NCBI GenBank assembly: GCA_964657395.1
Contig: CAZZUX010000020.1
Span: 1 to 43,909 of the forward strand
DNA length: 43,909 nucleotides
Direction of reading: 5' to 3'
DNA from: G963692885 sp964657395
GTDB taxonomy: Bacteria; Acidobacteriota; Terriglobia; Terriglobales; Acidobacteriaceae
Below, one piece after another: positions 19,101 to 27,173 of this stretch (positions within the stretch are counted from its first letter, which is position 1; every line of letters begins with the position of its first letter). Below the pieces are notes generated by a model, which had not been told where the DNA came from, searched no databases, and saw nothing but the letters and a program-made list of their open reading frames with translations. The position numbers and the translations under genes were made by a program.

Positions 19101-19315
19101 ATCGCGGTCTCGATCGGGAAGGTAACCAGCTGCTCAACTTCTACGGGAGACATGCCCGCGGCGTTTGCAGAGACCACGACCTGGTTGTTGGTGAGGTCGG
19201 GAAAAGCTTCAACAGGCAGTCGCAGCATGGTGAGAGTGGCGCCTACTGCCAGCAGCACCATGCCGATAAGGACGAGCCACCGATTGGAGAGGAAGAAGTC
19301 GAAGATACGGGTCAC
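16121..19315 (-). CDS. czcA: Heavy-metal efflux RND pump, CzcA-type
   Basis: This 1064-residue inner-membrane pump moves metal ions out of the periplasm or cytoplasm through the envelope using proton flux. The N-terminal helix is followed by the heavy-metal RND pattern (GMSPVEVEQLVTFPIETAM). The fourth membrane segment carries IDFGTIVDGSVVMVEN (about residues 393-408). Its two Asp and Glu are the proton-relay signature of the divalent-cation HME-RND class (Co, Zn, Cd, Ni), whereas Cu/Ag pumps have a different sequence there. A second transmembrane block starts near residue 870 (LIIVLPLSLLIIGG). GTG is the start codon, with AGAGGA nine bases upstream and only 4 bp after the adaptor gene stop. 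An adjacent Cys pair (QWKCCKTK, ~residue 660) lies in the porter region. Operon order is C-B-A. Exact metal specificity is inferred only from the motif. Confidence 0.93.
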   Translation of the reverse strand: MTRIFDFFLSNRWLVLIGMVLLAVGATLTMLRLPVEAFPDLTNNQVVVSANAAGMSPVEVEQLVTFPIETAMLGLPHLQIVRSTSKLEISMVTVIFDDSVDQYRVRQLVAERLNQVQTTLPANITPLLGPMATPFGEVYQYTVQSPRLSLMDLKTLNDWTVRYDLMTIPEVSEINSWGGFTKEYAVNVDPQNLRRYNLTLHDVITAVENNNANFGGSYIEHAGQMYTVRGIGRLQSLDELGNIVVASRDGTPILINQVASLQLMPMIRHGAVLHDTNGETVSGMVIILRGANGNKIIEQVKAKIQAMKLPGGAKIIPFYDQSEVINATLQTVKKNLAEAAVLVLVILLLFLRDWRAALIVAATIPVSLLFAFVGMSLFGISANLMSLGAIDFGTIVDGSVVMVENSMHSIEDQQEDEGSGDDQEAFAAKNKQAFLDIIRAAGREVVKPITFGVLIILAVYLPVLTLQGIAGRMFRPMAVTVISALTGSLLMALFVVPALCSVALRRRKHRAPAKPGKGRPAHALSFFGKGGGREAGPPQWFARLTVRYTRSLEKAQRHRRPILIAAAVLVLIALGSLKFIGTEFMPTLDEGSLVITSKKLPGISLTESIAIQNQIDQTIRSFPEVSTVVAKMGRPDLATEAMGVYETDAYINFYPKKQWKCCKTKQELGNKLQEALRKIPGVDYEFTQPMEMRMDETITGTRGDAALKVFGPDLSKLENLGQQALNILSSIKGASQPQLERIGGAANLEIQVDRAAAARYGINVADIQDMIESLVGSKQISEMVQGEQRFPIAVRLPSDIRNNIDALSGLQMQTPAGELIRLDQVSTLRRVSGPILINRENARRRIVISTNVEGRDLGSYVKEATAKVASQLHLPPGYSVEWGGQYQNEQEAQQRLIIVLPLSLLIIGGLLYATFQNLLQTLLILLIVPLALVGGVAALWLRGINLNLSASIGFIALFGVAVLNGVVMVSHMNHLRRQGLDIENAVRRGATDRLRPVLITATVASLGFIPMALSTSRGAEVQRPLATVVIGGLITATLLTLYILPILYPAFSKKLPVTVETASL

Positions 19316-19319
19316 GTCG

Positions 19320-20627
19320 CTATTCCTCTCCCAGCGTGCCCTTCAACAATTCTGATTTGAGCATGAAGGCGCCTGCTACAGCGATGCGCTCGCCAGCATG
19401 CAAACCACGGGAGACTTCGACCTGGCCGTTGACAGGAGGCATGGTCTGCAAAGCGCGGGCCACAAAATGTGTCCCGTCTGCCGTTGCAAATACGACCGGG
19501 ACACCATTCACTTCCTGCAGAGAATCTTCCGGAATAAAGAGTGCTTTACGCTGAGTGTCCGGCTTATTTTTTCCGCGACTGGACTCGCTGAGTGTGGCTG
19601 TCACAAACATCTGCGGCTTCAAGGCAGCAGCAGGATTGTTGAGGGAGGCACGCACCTGAAGTGTGCGTGTCGTTGAATCAAGGGTGCTGCCGATGAGGCT
19701 GACGGTCCCGGAGAAAGTCCGACCTGGCCACGCATCGGTCCGAACGTCCACTTGCTCGCCGATAGCCAGATGAGGCAACTCTTTTTCGTTTACGTCTGCT
19801 ACCATCCACACCGATGACAGGTTGGAAATAGTGAAGGCTTCCACACCGGGTTCGAGCACCGAACCCGGCGTGATGGATCGCGTGATGACTGTGCCGGCAA
19901 TGGGCGAGACGATGGGTACTTCATCATGCCTATATAGGTTTGCAGGCGTAATGCTTGCGGGCTCTTCATGCACCAGATCGCCAAGATGTTCACGCTCCAT
20001 GGTGACCGCTGCCTGCGCATTTTCCAGTTCAGTTTGCGCCTGGATTAGCTCCTGCTCGCTTCCCTGTTTTTGTTCAAGCGAGGCTGCCTGTATGGAGTAG
20101 AGGTGATTGTAGCGATCCCGCCTCTGCTGGGCGTACGTCACTGCAGCTTTCTGGCGATCCACGTTGGCAAATGCCTGGGCAAGTGCGCCGACGGTTTCAT
20201 GGACACTATGACTGTGCAGGCGCGCAAGCGTTTCACCGCGGCGAACTGTGTCGCCTGGCTGCTTCAACAGCTCTATGACTCGGCCGTCTGCATACGAAGC
20301 GATGTGCGCTGTGTGCTGTTCATCCAGCATGATGCGGCCGGGAACGCTGAGCATACGCGGTACCGATCGGGGCTGGATCATCTCTACACGAATGCCGGCT
20401 GTCTGCTGCTGACTGGGCGACACCTCGATAATCTTCTCCGTGTGAGAGTTATCCTGTACCGCCTGACCGGACGAGCTGCCAGCCCTTGCATCTCCGCCTT
20501 CGCTTGATTCTGAAGGCTTCATGCCATTGCTGTCGCCGCTCGAACAGCCGGCGCTCAGCAGGCAGAATGCGCAAGTTGTAGAGAGCAGAAGTGACGTGAA
20601 AGATGGAGGGTGCAGACGCTGCTTCAT
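19320..20627 (-). CDS. czcB: RND periplasmic adaptor lipoprotein, CzcB-type
   Basis: This is a 435-residue membrane-fusion protein linking the RND pump to the outer-membrane channel. A lipoprotein signal with lipobox LLSAGC (Cys at about residue 28) anchors it in the inner membrane. A Ser/Gly-rich spacer is followed by the HlyD-like order of barrel, lipoyl and coiled-coil segments: RMLSVPGRIMLDEQHTAH, YADGRVIELLKQPGDTVRRG, a ~100-residue helical hairpin and IVSPIAGTVITRSITPGSVL. ATG at 20627 is preferred to an upstream in-frame start. GGAGAAGAG precedes it, and it overlaps the upstream TolC-family gene by ATGA, indicating translational coupling. No His-rich metal-binding N-terminus, as found in some CzcB proteins, is visible. 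Confidence 0.9.
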   Translation of the reverse strand: MKQRLHPPSFTSLLLSTTCAFCLLSAGCSSGDSNGMKPSESSEGGDARAGSSSGQAVQDNSHTEKIIEVSPSQQQTAGIRVEMIQPRSVPRMLSVPGRIMLDEQHTAHIASYADGRVIELLKQPGDTVRRGETLARLHSHSVHETVGALAQAFANVDRQKAAVTYAQQRRDRYNHLYSIQAASLEQKQGSEQELIQAQTELENAQAAVTMEREHLGDLVHEEPASITPANLYRHDEVPIVSPIAGTVITRSITPGSVLEPGVEAFTISNLSSVWMVADVNEKELPHLAIGEQVDVRTDAWPGRTFSGTVSLIGSTLDSTTRTLQVRASLNNPAAALKPQMFVTATLSESSRGKNKPDTQRKALFIPEDSLQEVNGVPVVFATADGTHFVARALQTMPPVNGQVEVSRGLHAGERIAVAGAFMLKSELLKGTLGEE

Positions 20628-21868
20628 GGCTCTTCTCCGTAGGCCAGTTTGAGAGCGATGACTGCATGCTGATAGTCCTCCCACGTTTGTATCGCGAGCA
20701 CTCGTGTTTCCAACAGGGCTCGTTCTGCGTCGAGGTAGCGCAGCAGGTCTTCTCCGCCGGATCGATAGGCTTCCGCTATGATCTTTTCATTCTGATCAGC
20801 GCGGTCCTCCATGCCGGGCACCGTTGAGTGCACCAGGTTCTGATCGCGCTTGTAATCACTGAGAGCTGTTTCGATCTCCGCGGCGGCGACAAGCCGAATA
20901 TAGGAGAGATCATCCTGCGCCAGTTGCAGATTGGCCCTGGCACTGGCGATGCCACCCTGGTTTCGATTAAAGATCGGGAGGTCGAACTGCATGGCGGCGT
21001 AGAGTGTGTCTGCGCCGGAATTACGCTTGTAGCCGGCTAAAAGGTCAAGGTTCGGAAGCGCATTCGCGTGCTGCAAACGGAGGTCGCTTTCAGCCTGATT
21101 GAGTGCTACATGCGATGCCTGCAGATCCGGACGGCTTTCCATCGCTGCTGCTACTGGCAACTCCTCCACCGGGTGTTCCTGCTCCAGCGGATCAGTGAGT
21201 CGAGCAGTTCTTGCATTTAAGGAGCCAGTCTCCCGTGCAAAGTCGATCGCGGCATTTTCGCTAGTTCGATCTACCTGTGCGGCAGAGAGCGCGACGCGAT
21301 CTCGTTCCATCCTGGTTCGCAGGAGATCGACCCCGGCTGCGGCGCCTGCCTGCAGCTGATCGGACTGATACTGCACCATTCGATCAAGGTTGGCTACCTG
21401 GCGCTGCCACTCGGCTGATTCTGCTCGCGCCGCGGCCAGCCGCCAGTATGCACCCGCGATGGCACCAGCGATCTGCCGCTGCTCCTGTGCATGGATCGCT
21501 TCACTCCGCTGCAATCCAACCTGCGCGAAGTCGACACGCTTGCGCCGTTTTGCGAAGGTTTCGAAACTTTGCTGAATGTAGCCGTAGTCTTCTGTATCGT
21601 CCACGAAAGAAAAGTTAGAGTCCCAGGGGCGAAGATCTTCCGATTGAAGATACAGGCGCGGATTTGGACGCAGCCGGGCCTGTGTGCTTGCGGCTCGTTG
21701 CAACTCAACACGATCGCTGCTGCTGCGTTCAGCCGGATTCTGGGCAAGACCGAATCGTATAGCGTCCCGCAAAGATAATGATTGCTGCGCATGAAGATGA
21801 CCGGACAGCGCAGCCAAAACAAGCCCGGCGAGGACCCGATACCGCCTCCAACTCGCAACATGCCGCAT
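20624..21868 (-). CDS. czcC: TolC-family outer-membrane channel, CzcC-type
   Basis: This is a 414-residue outer-membrane efflux protein and the first gene of the RND metal-efflux operon. The frame is open for another 124 codons upstream, but that part is low-complexity, Cys/His/Arg-rich and overlaps the divergent zinc-ribbon gene. The Met at 21868 directly starts a signal peptide (hydrophobic YRVLAGLVLAALSGHLHAQ), so I start there even though no strong ribosome binding site is visible. The mature protein shows the OEP pattern: SLSLRDAIRFGLAQNP at the N-terminus, long alternating helices, and a second repeat beginning near ESRPDLQASHVALNQAE, ending with ALLETRVLAIQTWEDYQHAVIAL. The stop overlaps the adaptor start by ATGA. 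Confidence 0.9.
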   Translation of the reverse strand: MRHVASWRRYRVLAGLVLAALSGHLHAQQSLSLRDAIRFGLAQNPAERSSSDRVELQRAASTQARLRPNPRLYLQSEDLRPWDSNFSFVDDTEDYGYIQQSFETFAKRRKRVDFAQVGLQRSEAIHAQEQRQIAGAIAGAYWRLAAARAESAEWQRQVANLDRMVQYQSDQLQAGAAAGVDLLRTRMERDRVALSAAQVDRTSENAAIDFARETGSLNARTARLTDPLEQEHPVEELPVAAAMESRPDLQASHVALNQAESDLRLQHANALPNLDLLAGYKRNSGADTLYAAMQFDLPIFNRNQGGIASARANLQLAQDDLSYIRLVAAAEIETALSDYKRDQNLVHSTVPGMEDRADQNEKIIAEAYRSGGEDLLRYLDAERALLETRVLAIQTWEDYQHAVIALKLAYGEEP

Positions 21869-21913
21869 GCAAGGTTTGTGATGCTGAAAAGTGAGATGGA
21901 GCGGGGACGGCCT

Positions 21914-21926
21914 TCTCGTGACGAGA
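21914..21926. promoter_or_regulatory. 13-bp palindrome, candidate operator upstream of czcC
   Basis: TCTCGT-G-ACGAGA is a perfect 6-bp dyad around one base, centred about 52 bp upstream of the czcC start inside the czcC/zinc-ribbon divergent region. Its position in the leader or promoter zone suggests a repressor site, but no regulator gene is adjacent and one short dyad can occur by chance. Confidence 0.3.
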
Positions 21927-22075
21927 GTCTCTTGAGCCGGATCAAAATACCGATCCCAAGTGACAGGTTTATGAAGAATACTTAGCGATGAACTTGCGGG
22001 AGCTTGCCTGGCATCTTTGGAATCTTTGCTCCTGCGTCCGCATCGAAAAGACACGCACCGAGAAGGAGATTTCCA

Positions 22076-22279
22076 ATGGCTGCATTTTGTACATGCTGCG
22101 GCGCGGCAATTACCAGTAAGAGCGAGCGCTGTGCTGTCTGTGGCGCACCGAGTCACGGCATGGCGAACGCTTCGACGGTCCGGCAGCAGCAGGAAGTGAT
22201 TCCCACTGCCTGCAAAAATACAGTTGCCGGCTGCAAGCACCTTCCAGCCTCAAAGCCTCATCTCACCGCCTGGAAATAG
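22076..22279 (+). CDS. Small zinc-ribbon protein
   Basis: This 67-residue protein has an N-terminal treble-clef or zinc-ribbon pattern CTCCGAAITSKSERCAVCG (residues 5-23), with two CxxC-type knuckles about 14 residues apart, enough to bind one zinc. The remainder is polar, with two further cysteines (TACKN and AGCKH) that might add a second site. AGAAGGAG lies 7 nt upstream of the ATG, so the start is well supported. The gene is divergent from the heavy-metal efflux operon and is followed 16 bp later by the GTG-started charged protein, probably in one transcript. No enzymatic domain is attached. A metal-sensing or storage link with the pump is only suggested by position. It is too short for a safe family name beyond zinc ribbon. 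Confidence 0.65.
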   Translation: MAAFCTCCGAAITSKSERCAVCGAPSHGMANASTVRQQQEVIPTACKNTVAGCKHLPASKPHLTAWK

Positions 22280-22295
22280 GTCGAGGAATTTATAC

Positions 22296-22700
22296 GTGGC
22301 AGAAAACGATCAGGAAAAGCCAGCAACTCAACCGCAGGTAGTGCTGATTGCCTACCTGCAGGCGCATCTTGTTTCAGGCGCAACCATTGACCTGCTGCCG
22401 ATCCGGCATGAGAACGATGTGAAAAGCGATGTCACCAAGTTGCTGGAAGACTGGGCGAGTTCAGGCTTTCTGTTGCGCGGGAATATTGCTTATCCCTGGC
22501 ACCAGGTACAGCACGTAGAGGTGACACGAGTGGAAGAGCTGCCTCCGCACGTGGTGCATCAACGAATGCTGGAGCTGGAAGGTGCGAGCCGCGCACAGAT
22601 GCAGCAGGGATTTTGGAAGACTCGCGAAACTCCTGAGTCGAAGAAAGAAGACTCCGGCGAGAAGAAGGGTGAGGAATCGAAGCAGGAGCAAAAGTCCTGA
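22296..22700 (+). CDS. Conserved-looking hypothetical protein with charged C-terminal tail
   Basis: This is a 134-residue cytoplasmic protein. GTG at 22296 is chosen because GAGGAATTTATAC precedes it; the open frame further upstream overlaps the zinc-ribbon gene. Residues ~14-85 read as a compact alpha/beta domain (VVLIAYLQAHLVSGATIDLL, then WASSGFLLRGNIAYPWHQV), while residues ~105-134 are a Lys/Glu/Ser-rich tail (KKEDSGEKKGEES) likely to be disordered. I do not recognise the family. It is 16 bp downstream of the zinc-ribbon gene and ends just before a strong bidirectional terminator shared with the convergent aminopeptidase gene. Confidence 0.6.
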   Translation: MAENDQEKPATQPQVVLIAYLQAHLVSGATIDLLPIRHENDVKSDVTKLLEDWASSGFLLRGNIAYPWHQVQHVEVTRVEELPPHVVHQRMLELEGASRAQMQQGFWKTRETPESKKEDSGEKKGEESKQEQKS

Positions 22701-22715
22701 TTTGAGGAGAATTGC

Positions 22716-22746
22716 AAAGGGCCGAAGCTATCAGCTTCGGCCCTTT
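22716..22746. terminator. Bidirectional rho-independent terminator
   Basis: A perfect 14-bp inverted repeat, AAAGGGCCGAAGCT (22716-22729) and AGCTTCGGCCCTTT (22733-22746), has a 3-nt loop. It lies between convergent genes, 15 bp after the plus-strand stop and 35 bp after the minus-strand aminopeptidase stop. The A/T ends of the stem provide the short U tract in either direction. Confidence 0.88.
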
Positions 22747-22781
22747 GTGGTTTGAGATCGCGTTCGAGATTCCAGTTCCCG

Positions 22782-25406
22782 TCAGTTGCCTGCAGTATTG
22801 CCATTTGCACTCGTCGCCAGCCATGCCTTCAGCTTCGGACCTTGTTCGCTGCGCAGATCGACGCAGGACTGGATAGAGTTCTGCGCCCGCGTCAAGGCAC
22901 GTTCGCTCGCTGGCACTTTGTGGGTGGAAAAGAAGCTTGCCACCTCACGCGATCTATCTTCACTGCAGAAACTCCCGGTAGAGCCGATCAGGGCGCTACC
23001 CATCATCGTCGTCACCTGGGCCTGTACCTTGGTCCAGTTGTCCTGGATGTACTGCCAGGCGATGTCGCGGGTGTCCGCATCCCGCAAGGGAATCACAAGT
23101 TGAAAGACAGCATCCTGGTTGCGCACCTTTCCGGAGACAGCGTAGTCCAGTGAACGCTTCTGTAGCGCGGGATCGCGAAAGCTGGCGAGCGAGCGCAGAG
23201 CAGCTTCCTGCTGCGCCGGGTTCCTGGAAGTCTCATAGACCTTCTGTAGTTGATTGAACAACGCAGCGTCGCCATTCTCTGCTGCGATGTACTGAGCATT
23301 GGTGGCAAGCGCTGGCTCTACTGAGCCGGCGTCGGCAAGGTACTTCTGCGTGATCGACTTTGCATCGGCGATCACCTTTGGATCTTTCGCCATGCCGAGG
23401 ATGCCAAACAAGGTCGCACGACGTTCCCGCTTTCCGGGTGTATCGGCATTCGAAGGTTCACCGATCTTTGTATATTCCGCTTCGAATGTGTGTCGTATCC
23501 AAGTATCGAGCGCGTCCCGTTCCTGGCTGGTGGACGCAATCTGCGCGTAGGTCGTATTCAGAGCCGAAGCGACTACTTCGAGTGCATCCGGACTGCTGTC
23601 TGACTTTACGGCTTCGGCCAGGTTTAGAAAGTCAACGATGCTCGATTGACCTGCACGAGTGAGCGCGAACTGATTTCCCAGGAAGGTGATGCGCTCCGCA
23701 GGTTGCAGGTTCGTTTCTATGGACGACAGAATTTTCCTGTAGTCTTCCTTGGCGTAAGCCGTCCGATAGTAGCCGGTGCCACGCGCGTTTCCGTAAAAGA
23801 AGGATGACGATGGAACGGGCACCTGCTGCTGCGTCGCATTGAGAACTTCGCAGCTTGTGACCTTGTTGCTGCTGGACTTGAAGCACACTGGCACGGTCCA
23901 GGTCTGTTCTTCGCCGGTCGCATCCTTCGAGTTAAGGAAGAAGCGCTCCTGGCTGACAGCAACCTTTCCGTTGTTGGCACGATCGAAGGTCAGCAGCGGC
24001 TCGCCTGGCTGCGCGACCATGCTGGACATGATCTTGTCTACAGGCTTGTGGCTGTTCGCAGTCTGAGCGCCCCAGAAATCTTCCGCCGTAGCATTGCCGT
24101 AGATATGTGCGGCCAGGTAGTTATGGACGCCCTGCCGGAAAGTTTCTTCTCCAAGATAATTCTCGACCATGCCAAGTACAGCGCCTGCCTTGCCATAGGT
24201 GATGCCGTCAAACATCTCGTTGATTTCGTCTGGCGTGTTGGCTTCGGCGCGAATCGTCCGCGTGACTTTCTGGGCATCCAGATTCAGCGTGCTGTTCAAT
24301 CCTTCAGCAACATCTTCGGGAATGTTCCACTCGGGCTTCCAAGCGGCTACCGGCTTGTTCTCCATCCAAGTGGCGAAGCCTTCGTTGAGCCAAAGGTTAT
24401 TCCACCACTGCATGGTGACCATGTCGCCAAACCACTGGTGAGCCATCTCATGAGCAACGACCTGTGCGACATTTTTCTTGTCATTTTCCGAAGCAGTCTT
24501 GTCGTCGATCAGCAGGTCGGTTTCGCGATAAGTAATTGCGCCGAAGTTTTCCATGGCGCCTGCTTCAAAGTCAGGCAGAGCGATCATGTCCAGCTTGGGC
24601 ATTGGATACTTGATGCCGAAGTAGGTGTCGTAATAGTGCAGGACGAACTCGGCCGCGCTCAACGCATACTTGCCGAGTGCGACCTTGTCCGGCGTGGCGC
24701 AGGACCGGATGGGTACGCCGTCAGCAGAACCGGAGACGCATTCAAAATCGCCAACCAGGAACGCTACCAGGTAGGTCGACATCTTTGGAGTTGTCGCGAA
24801 ATGGATGACGTGCCTGCCATCTGCAGCCGGCACATCGCTCACGATATTGGTATTCGAGATGGCTGTGTCACCCTTGTCGACGGTCAGGGTGATATCGAAG
24901 GTCGCCTTCATCGCCGGTTCATCGAACGAAGGGAATGCGCGGCGGGCGTCGGTCGGCTCGAACTGGGTAACAGCATAATTGCGCCGTTCTGTCTTGGAGA
25001 GATAGAAGCCTCGAAGCTGTCCGTTCAGAATCCCTGTATAGGCGATCTTCAGCGTTACCGGGCCCGCGGGAAGAGGCGATGCAAAGGTCAGCGTGGCCTG
25101 CTGCTTGTCCTTGTCTAGCGAAACCTGCGCCGGGCTTTCTTTTCCGCCCGTTACTGCCGTGACTGTTCTGAAATCTATTTCAGCGGCATTGAGCGTGATG
25201 CTGGTCGAGGATTGAGCGAGATCCACGTCGATCGATTCATCTCCGGCGAAGGTCGCCGTCTTCAAATCCGGCGTTAAATGCAAAACGTAATGTTCCGGTT
25301 GCACACCGCCAGGCAGTCGCTGCGCATGGAGACTCGGCAGAACGGCACAAAGCAGTGACGAGCATACGACAGCATAGCGGGAGAGTTTTTTGGTGAGCCT
25401 GGTCAT
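22782..25406 (-). CDS. Secreted M1-family zinc aminopeptidase
   Basis: This is an 874-residue metallopeptidase that removes N-terminal residues from peptides. A Sec signal peptide is present (AVVCSSLLCAVLPSLHAQ). The exopeptidase motif GAMENFGAITYRE lies near residues 278-290. The zinc site HEMAHQWFGDMV plus the downstream Glu of LWLNEGFATW gives the complete HExxH-18x-E set (about residues 315-340). The remaining ~370 residues fit the helical ERAP1-like C-terminal domain. Length and order match the full M1 family. AAGGAAATAGA precedes the ATG. It is a single gene behind the copD end of the minus-strand block, with a 135-bp gap that could hold its own promoter, and it ends at the bidirectional terminator. 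Periplasmic or extracellular peptide scavenging is the likely role. Confidence 0.93.
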   Translation of the reverse strand: MTRLTKKLSRYAVVCSSLLCAVLPSLHAQRLPGGVQPEHYVLHLTPDLKTATFAGDESIDVDLAQSSTSITLNAAEIDFRTVTAVTGGKESPAQVSLDKDKQQATLTFASPLPAGPVTLKIAYTGILNGQLRGFYLSKTERRNYAVTQFEPTDARRAFPSFDEPAMKATFDITLTVDKGDTAISNTNIVSDVPAADGRHVIHFATTPKMSTYLVAFLVGDFECVSGSADGVPIRSCATPDKVALGKYALSAAEFVLHYYDTYFGIKYPMPKLDMIALPDFEAGAMENFGAITYRETDLLIDDKTASENDKKNVAQVVAHEMAHQWFGDMVTMQWWNNLWLNEGFATWMENKPVAAWKPEWNIPEDVAEGLNSTLNLDAQKVTRTIRAEANTPDEINEMFDGITYGKAGAVLGMVENYLGEETFRQGVHNYLAAHIYGNATAEDFWGAQTANSHKPVDKIMSSMVAQPGEPLLTFDRANNGKVAVSQERFFLNSKDATGEEQTWTVPVCFKSSSNKVTSCEVLNATQQQVPVPSSSFFYGNARGTGYYRTAYAKEDYRKILSSIETNLQPAERITFLGNQFALTRAGQSSIVDFLNLAEAVKSDSSPDALEVVASALNTTYAQIASTSQERDALDTWIRHTFEAEYTKIGEPSNADTPGKRERRATLFGILGMAKDPKVIADAKSITQKYLADAGSVEPALATNAQYIAAENGDAALFNQLQKVYETSRNPAQQEAALRSLASFRDPALQKRSLDYAVSGKVRNQDAVFQLVIPLRDADTRDIAWQYIQDNWTKVQAQVTTMMGSALIGSTGSFCSEDRSREVASFFSTHKVPASERALTRAQNSIQSCVDLRSEQGPKLKAWLATSANGNTAGN

Positions 25407-25541
25407 TCTATTTCCTTCGGGGATTGTGATGCTTTCAGCATGCTTGCGGTAGAAGTGTCTCCGCGGGCTGGATGCTACGATTCTTCAACAGGTACGCAGA
25501 CGCGAGCATGCTTGTTCCAGATCAGTTTGATGCGAGCCACA

Positions 25542-27128
25542 TCAAGTCTCGCGATAGTTGATCAGGACCATACCTGCCAGCATAATCGCTGCCGGCCACA
25601 CCACGCCAGCGAGCCTCTTTACGCGATCGGTCAAAACTCGCACTTCCAGCCATCGTGCCCATCCTGCAGTGATGCCGAGGATTGCAATCAGGACGTGACT
25701 GGCATTGGCTAGAACTTCCTCTCTCATACCACCAGTTCCATGCGCATGGGTCAGCAGCATCGCGCCACCCAACGCACAAGCTCCGGGGAAGACGAGTGCT
25801 GCCCATCCGCTTCGCACACTGCCGGCCTGTACGGCGCTTTCAAAAAGTGCGAAGACTGCAATCAGCAATGCGGCGAGACGATGTTCCAGCGTATCAGGAG
25901 CAGAGAACGAAGCCCAGAAGGGACGCGGTCCGAGCGGCCATGCCTCGGGATCGGCGCGCAGCAGGATGAACACGGCCAGGCCTAGAAAAGCGAGCGGCCA
26001 AAAACGCGTCCAGCGCAGGGTCGAAAGTAGACGACTGAGAAGGGCAAGCACGCCCGCAGCCAATACGGTTATGCCCGCCCAGTGATGGTTATATTCCGAC
26101 CATGCCATATCATTCGCATCGCTCGGCGACGTGCCGTGAAACTGCTGCTCCTGAATAGCGACATGGATGGGCGAGGGTGGCGCCAATGCACTCAGCGGCG
26201 GGCTATGAAGACGGGGCCAGCGAGGTTGCAGACGTTCGGCATAGTCGGACCGTGTTGCACGATCCTGGGTGACGTCCACTGCTGGAGGTTGCGCTGTCAA
26301 CGAGGCCGCGGCCAGTAAGATTGTGAAGCCGAGGCCCATCTCTACTTCAGAAAATCGTCTCAGGCGCAGCAGCAGATTTGCGGGAAGCGCCGATGCGTGC
26401 CGCAGGAGATACCAGTTTGCTGCGCCAAGGGTCAGCATCAACAGCAGCAGGTAGATCTTCACGAGGAGCAGCACTCCGTAGGTCGTTCCGAAGAGGCCGC
26501 CGGGTGTGCCGACATAGAACCATGACATGCCGAAGCCCGCCAGCACGAGCACCGCGACACTGATCATGGCCATGAAGGAGAAGCGGCGGAGAAGGCGCTG
26601 GGAATTATCAGGCTCTAGAGTTGTGCGCAGAGTAAGCAGCAGGTATGGCATGGCGCCGATCCACGCTGCCGTGCCGAGATGATGCAGTGCCGTCAAGATG
26701 GCCAGGAGCCATTGATGATCCATGCGCGACACGGCATGACTGAGCCAGACGGTGGAGGCTACCAGGGCCATGGCGGGAAGCATGAGCCACAGGGCGCCGA
26801 TCCGCCTGTGGGTCATCCAGGCAAGAACAAGAGCAAGCACTATGGTTGCAGATTCGGCCTGGAGAAAGGAAGCGGAGAGGAGGTCATGAAGGCCCAAGCC
26901 GGAAGAGCCGGCGAGCATGGCCGCGGATACGAAAATCGTCGCGAGTTCAGCGACACATATTCCAAAAGCGGAGGCGCTCAGCAGTTTTCGGCAGCTATCT
27001 TCAGAGGAATGGCCGGGATGGCAGAACAGGAGAAAATAAACGCCACCGACACTGAGCGCTTCGAACGACAGCGTGACAGCATGGAGCAGTATCGCCACCA
27101 GGTCGAAATCACGCAGCAGCCAGATCAA
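25542..27128 (-). CDS. copD: Copper resistance membrane protein, CopD family
   Basis: This is a 528-residue polytopic membrane protein of the CopD family, thought to handle or import copper together with CopC. Around 12 hydrophobic segments are visible. The CopD core lies about residues 90-300 and includes WLSHAVSRMDHQWLLAI and TALHHLGTAAWIGAMPYLLL, with the conserved membrane His residues. The C-terminal half has further helices, with a long polar loop (~residues 285-345) between the halves. The frame begins with TTG at 27128. An in-frame TAG lies 6 codons upstream and no ATG or GTG lies between, so the start is TTG or an internal codon. It follows copC by 45 bp. Assignment to family is secure; the transport direction is not. 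Confidence 0.85.
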   Translation of the reverse strand: MIWLLRDFDLVAILLHAVTLSFEALSVGGVYFLLFCHPGHSSEDSCRKLLSASAFGICVAELATIFVSAAMLAGSSGLGLHDLLSASFLQAESATIVLALVLAWMTHRRIGALWLMLPAMALVASTVWLSHAVSRMDHQWLLAILTALHHLGTAAWIGAMPYLLLTLRTTLEPDNSQRLLRRFSFMAMISVAVLVLAGFGMSWFYVGTPGGLFGTTYGVLLLVKIYLLLLMLTLGAANWYLLRHASALPANLLLRLRRFSEVEMGLGFTILLAAASLTAQPPAVDVTQDRATRSDYAERLQPRWPRLHSPPLSALAPPSPIHVAIQEQQFHGTSPSDANDMAWSEYNHHWAGITVLAAGVLALLSRLLSTLRWTRFWPLAFLGLAVFILLRADPEAWPLGPRPFWASFSAPDTLEHRLAALLIAVFALFESAVQAGSVRSGWAALVFPGACALGGAMLLTHAHGTGGMREEVLANASHVLIAILGITAGWARWLEVRVLTDRVKRLAGVVWPAAIMLAGMVLINYRET

Positions 27129-27173
27129 GGGTACATACCGGGAATACTAAGCAAGGGCAGCCGGCGGAACCTG

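Noticed and set aside
16121..19315. Cu/Ag (CusA-type) identity for the RND pump
   Set aside because: The fourth-helix motif IDFGTIVDGSVVMVEN is of the divalent-cation class, and no Cus-type periplasmic chaperone gene is adjacent.
21869..22240. N-terminal extension of the TolC-family gene
   Set aside because: The extension is low-quality sequence that overlaps the divergent zinc-ribbon gene, and the signal peptide starts at 21868.
24048..25118. 356-codon plus-strand frame opposite the M1 aminopeptidase
   Set aside because: It is a shadow frame. The zinc-peptidase motifs on the minus strand are unambiguous.
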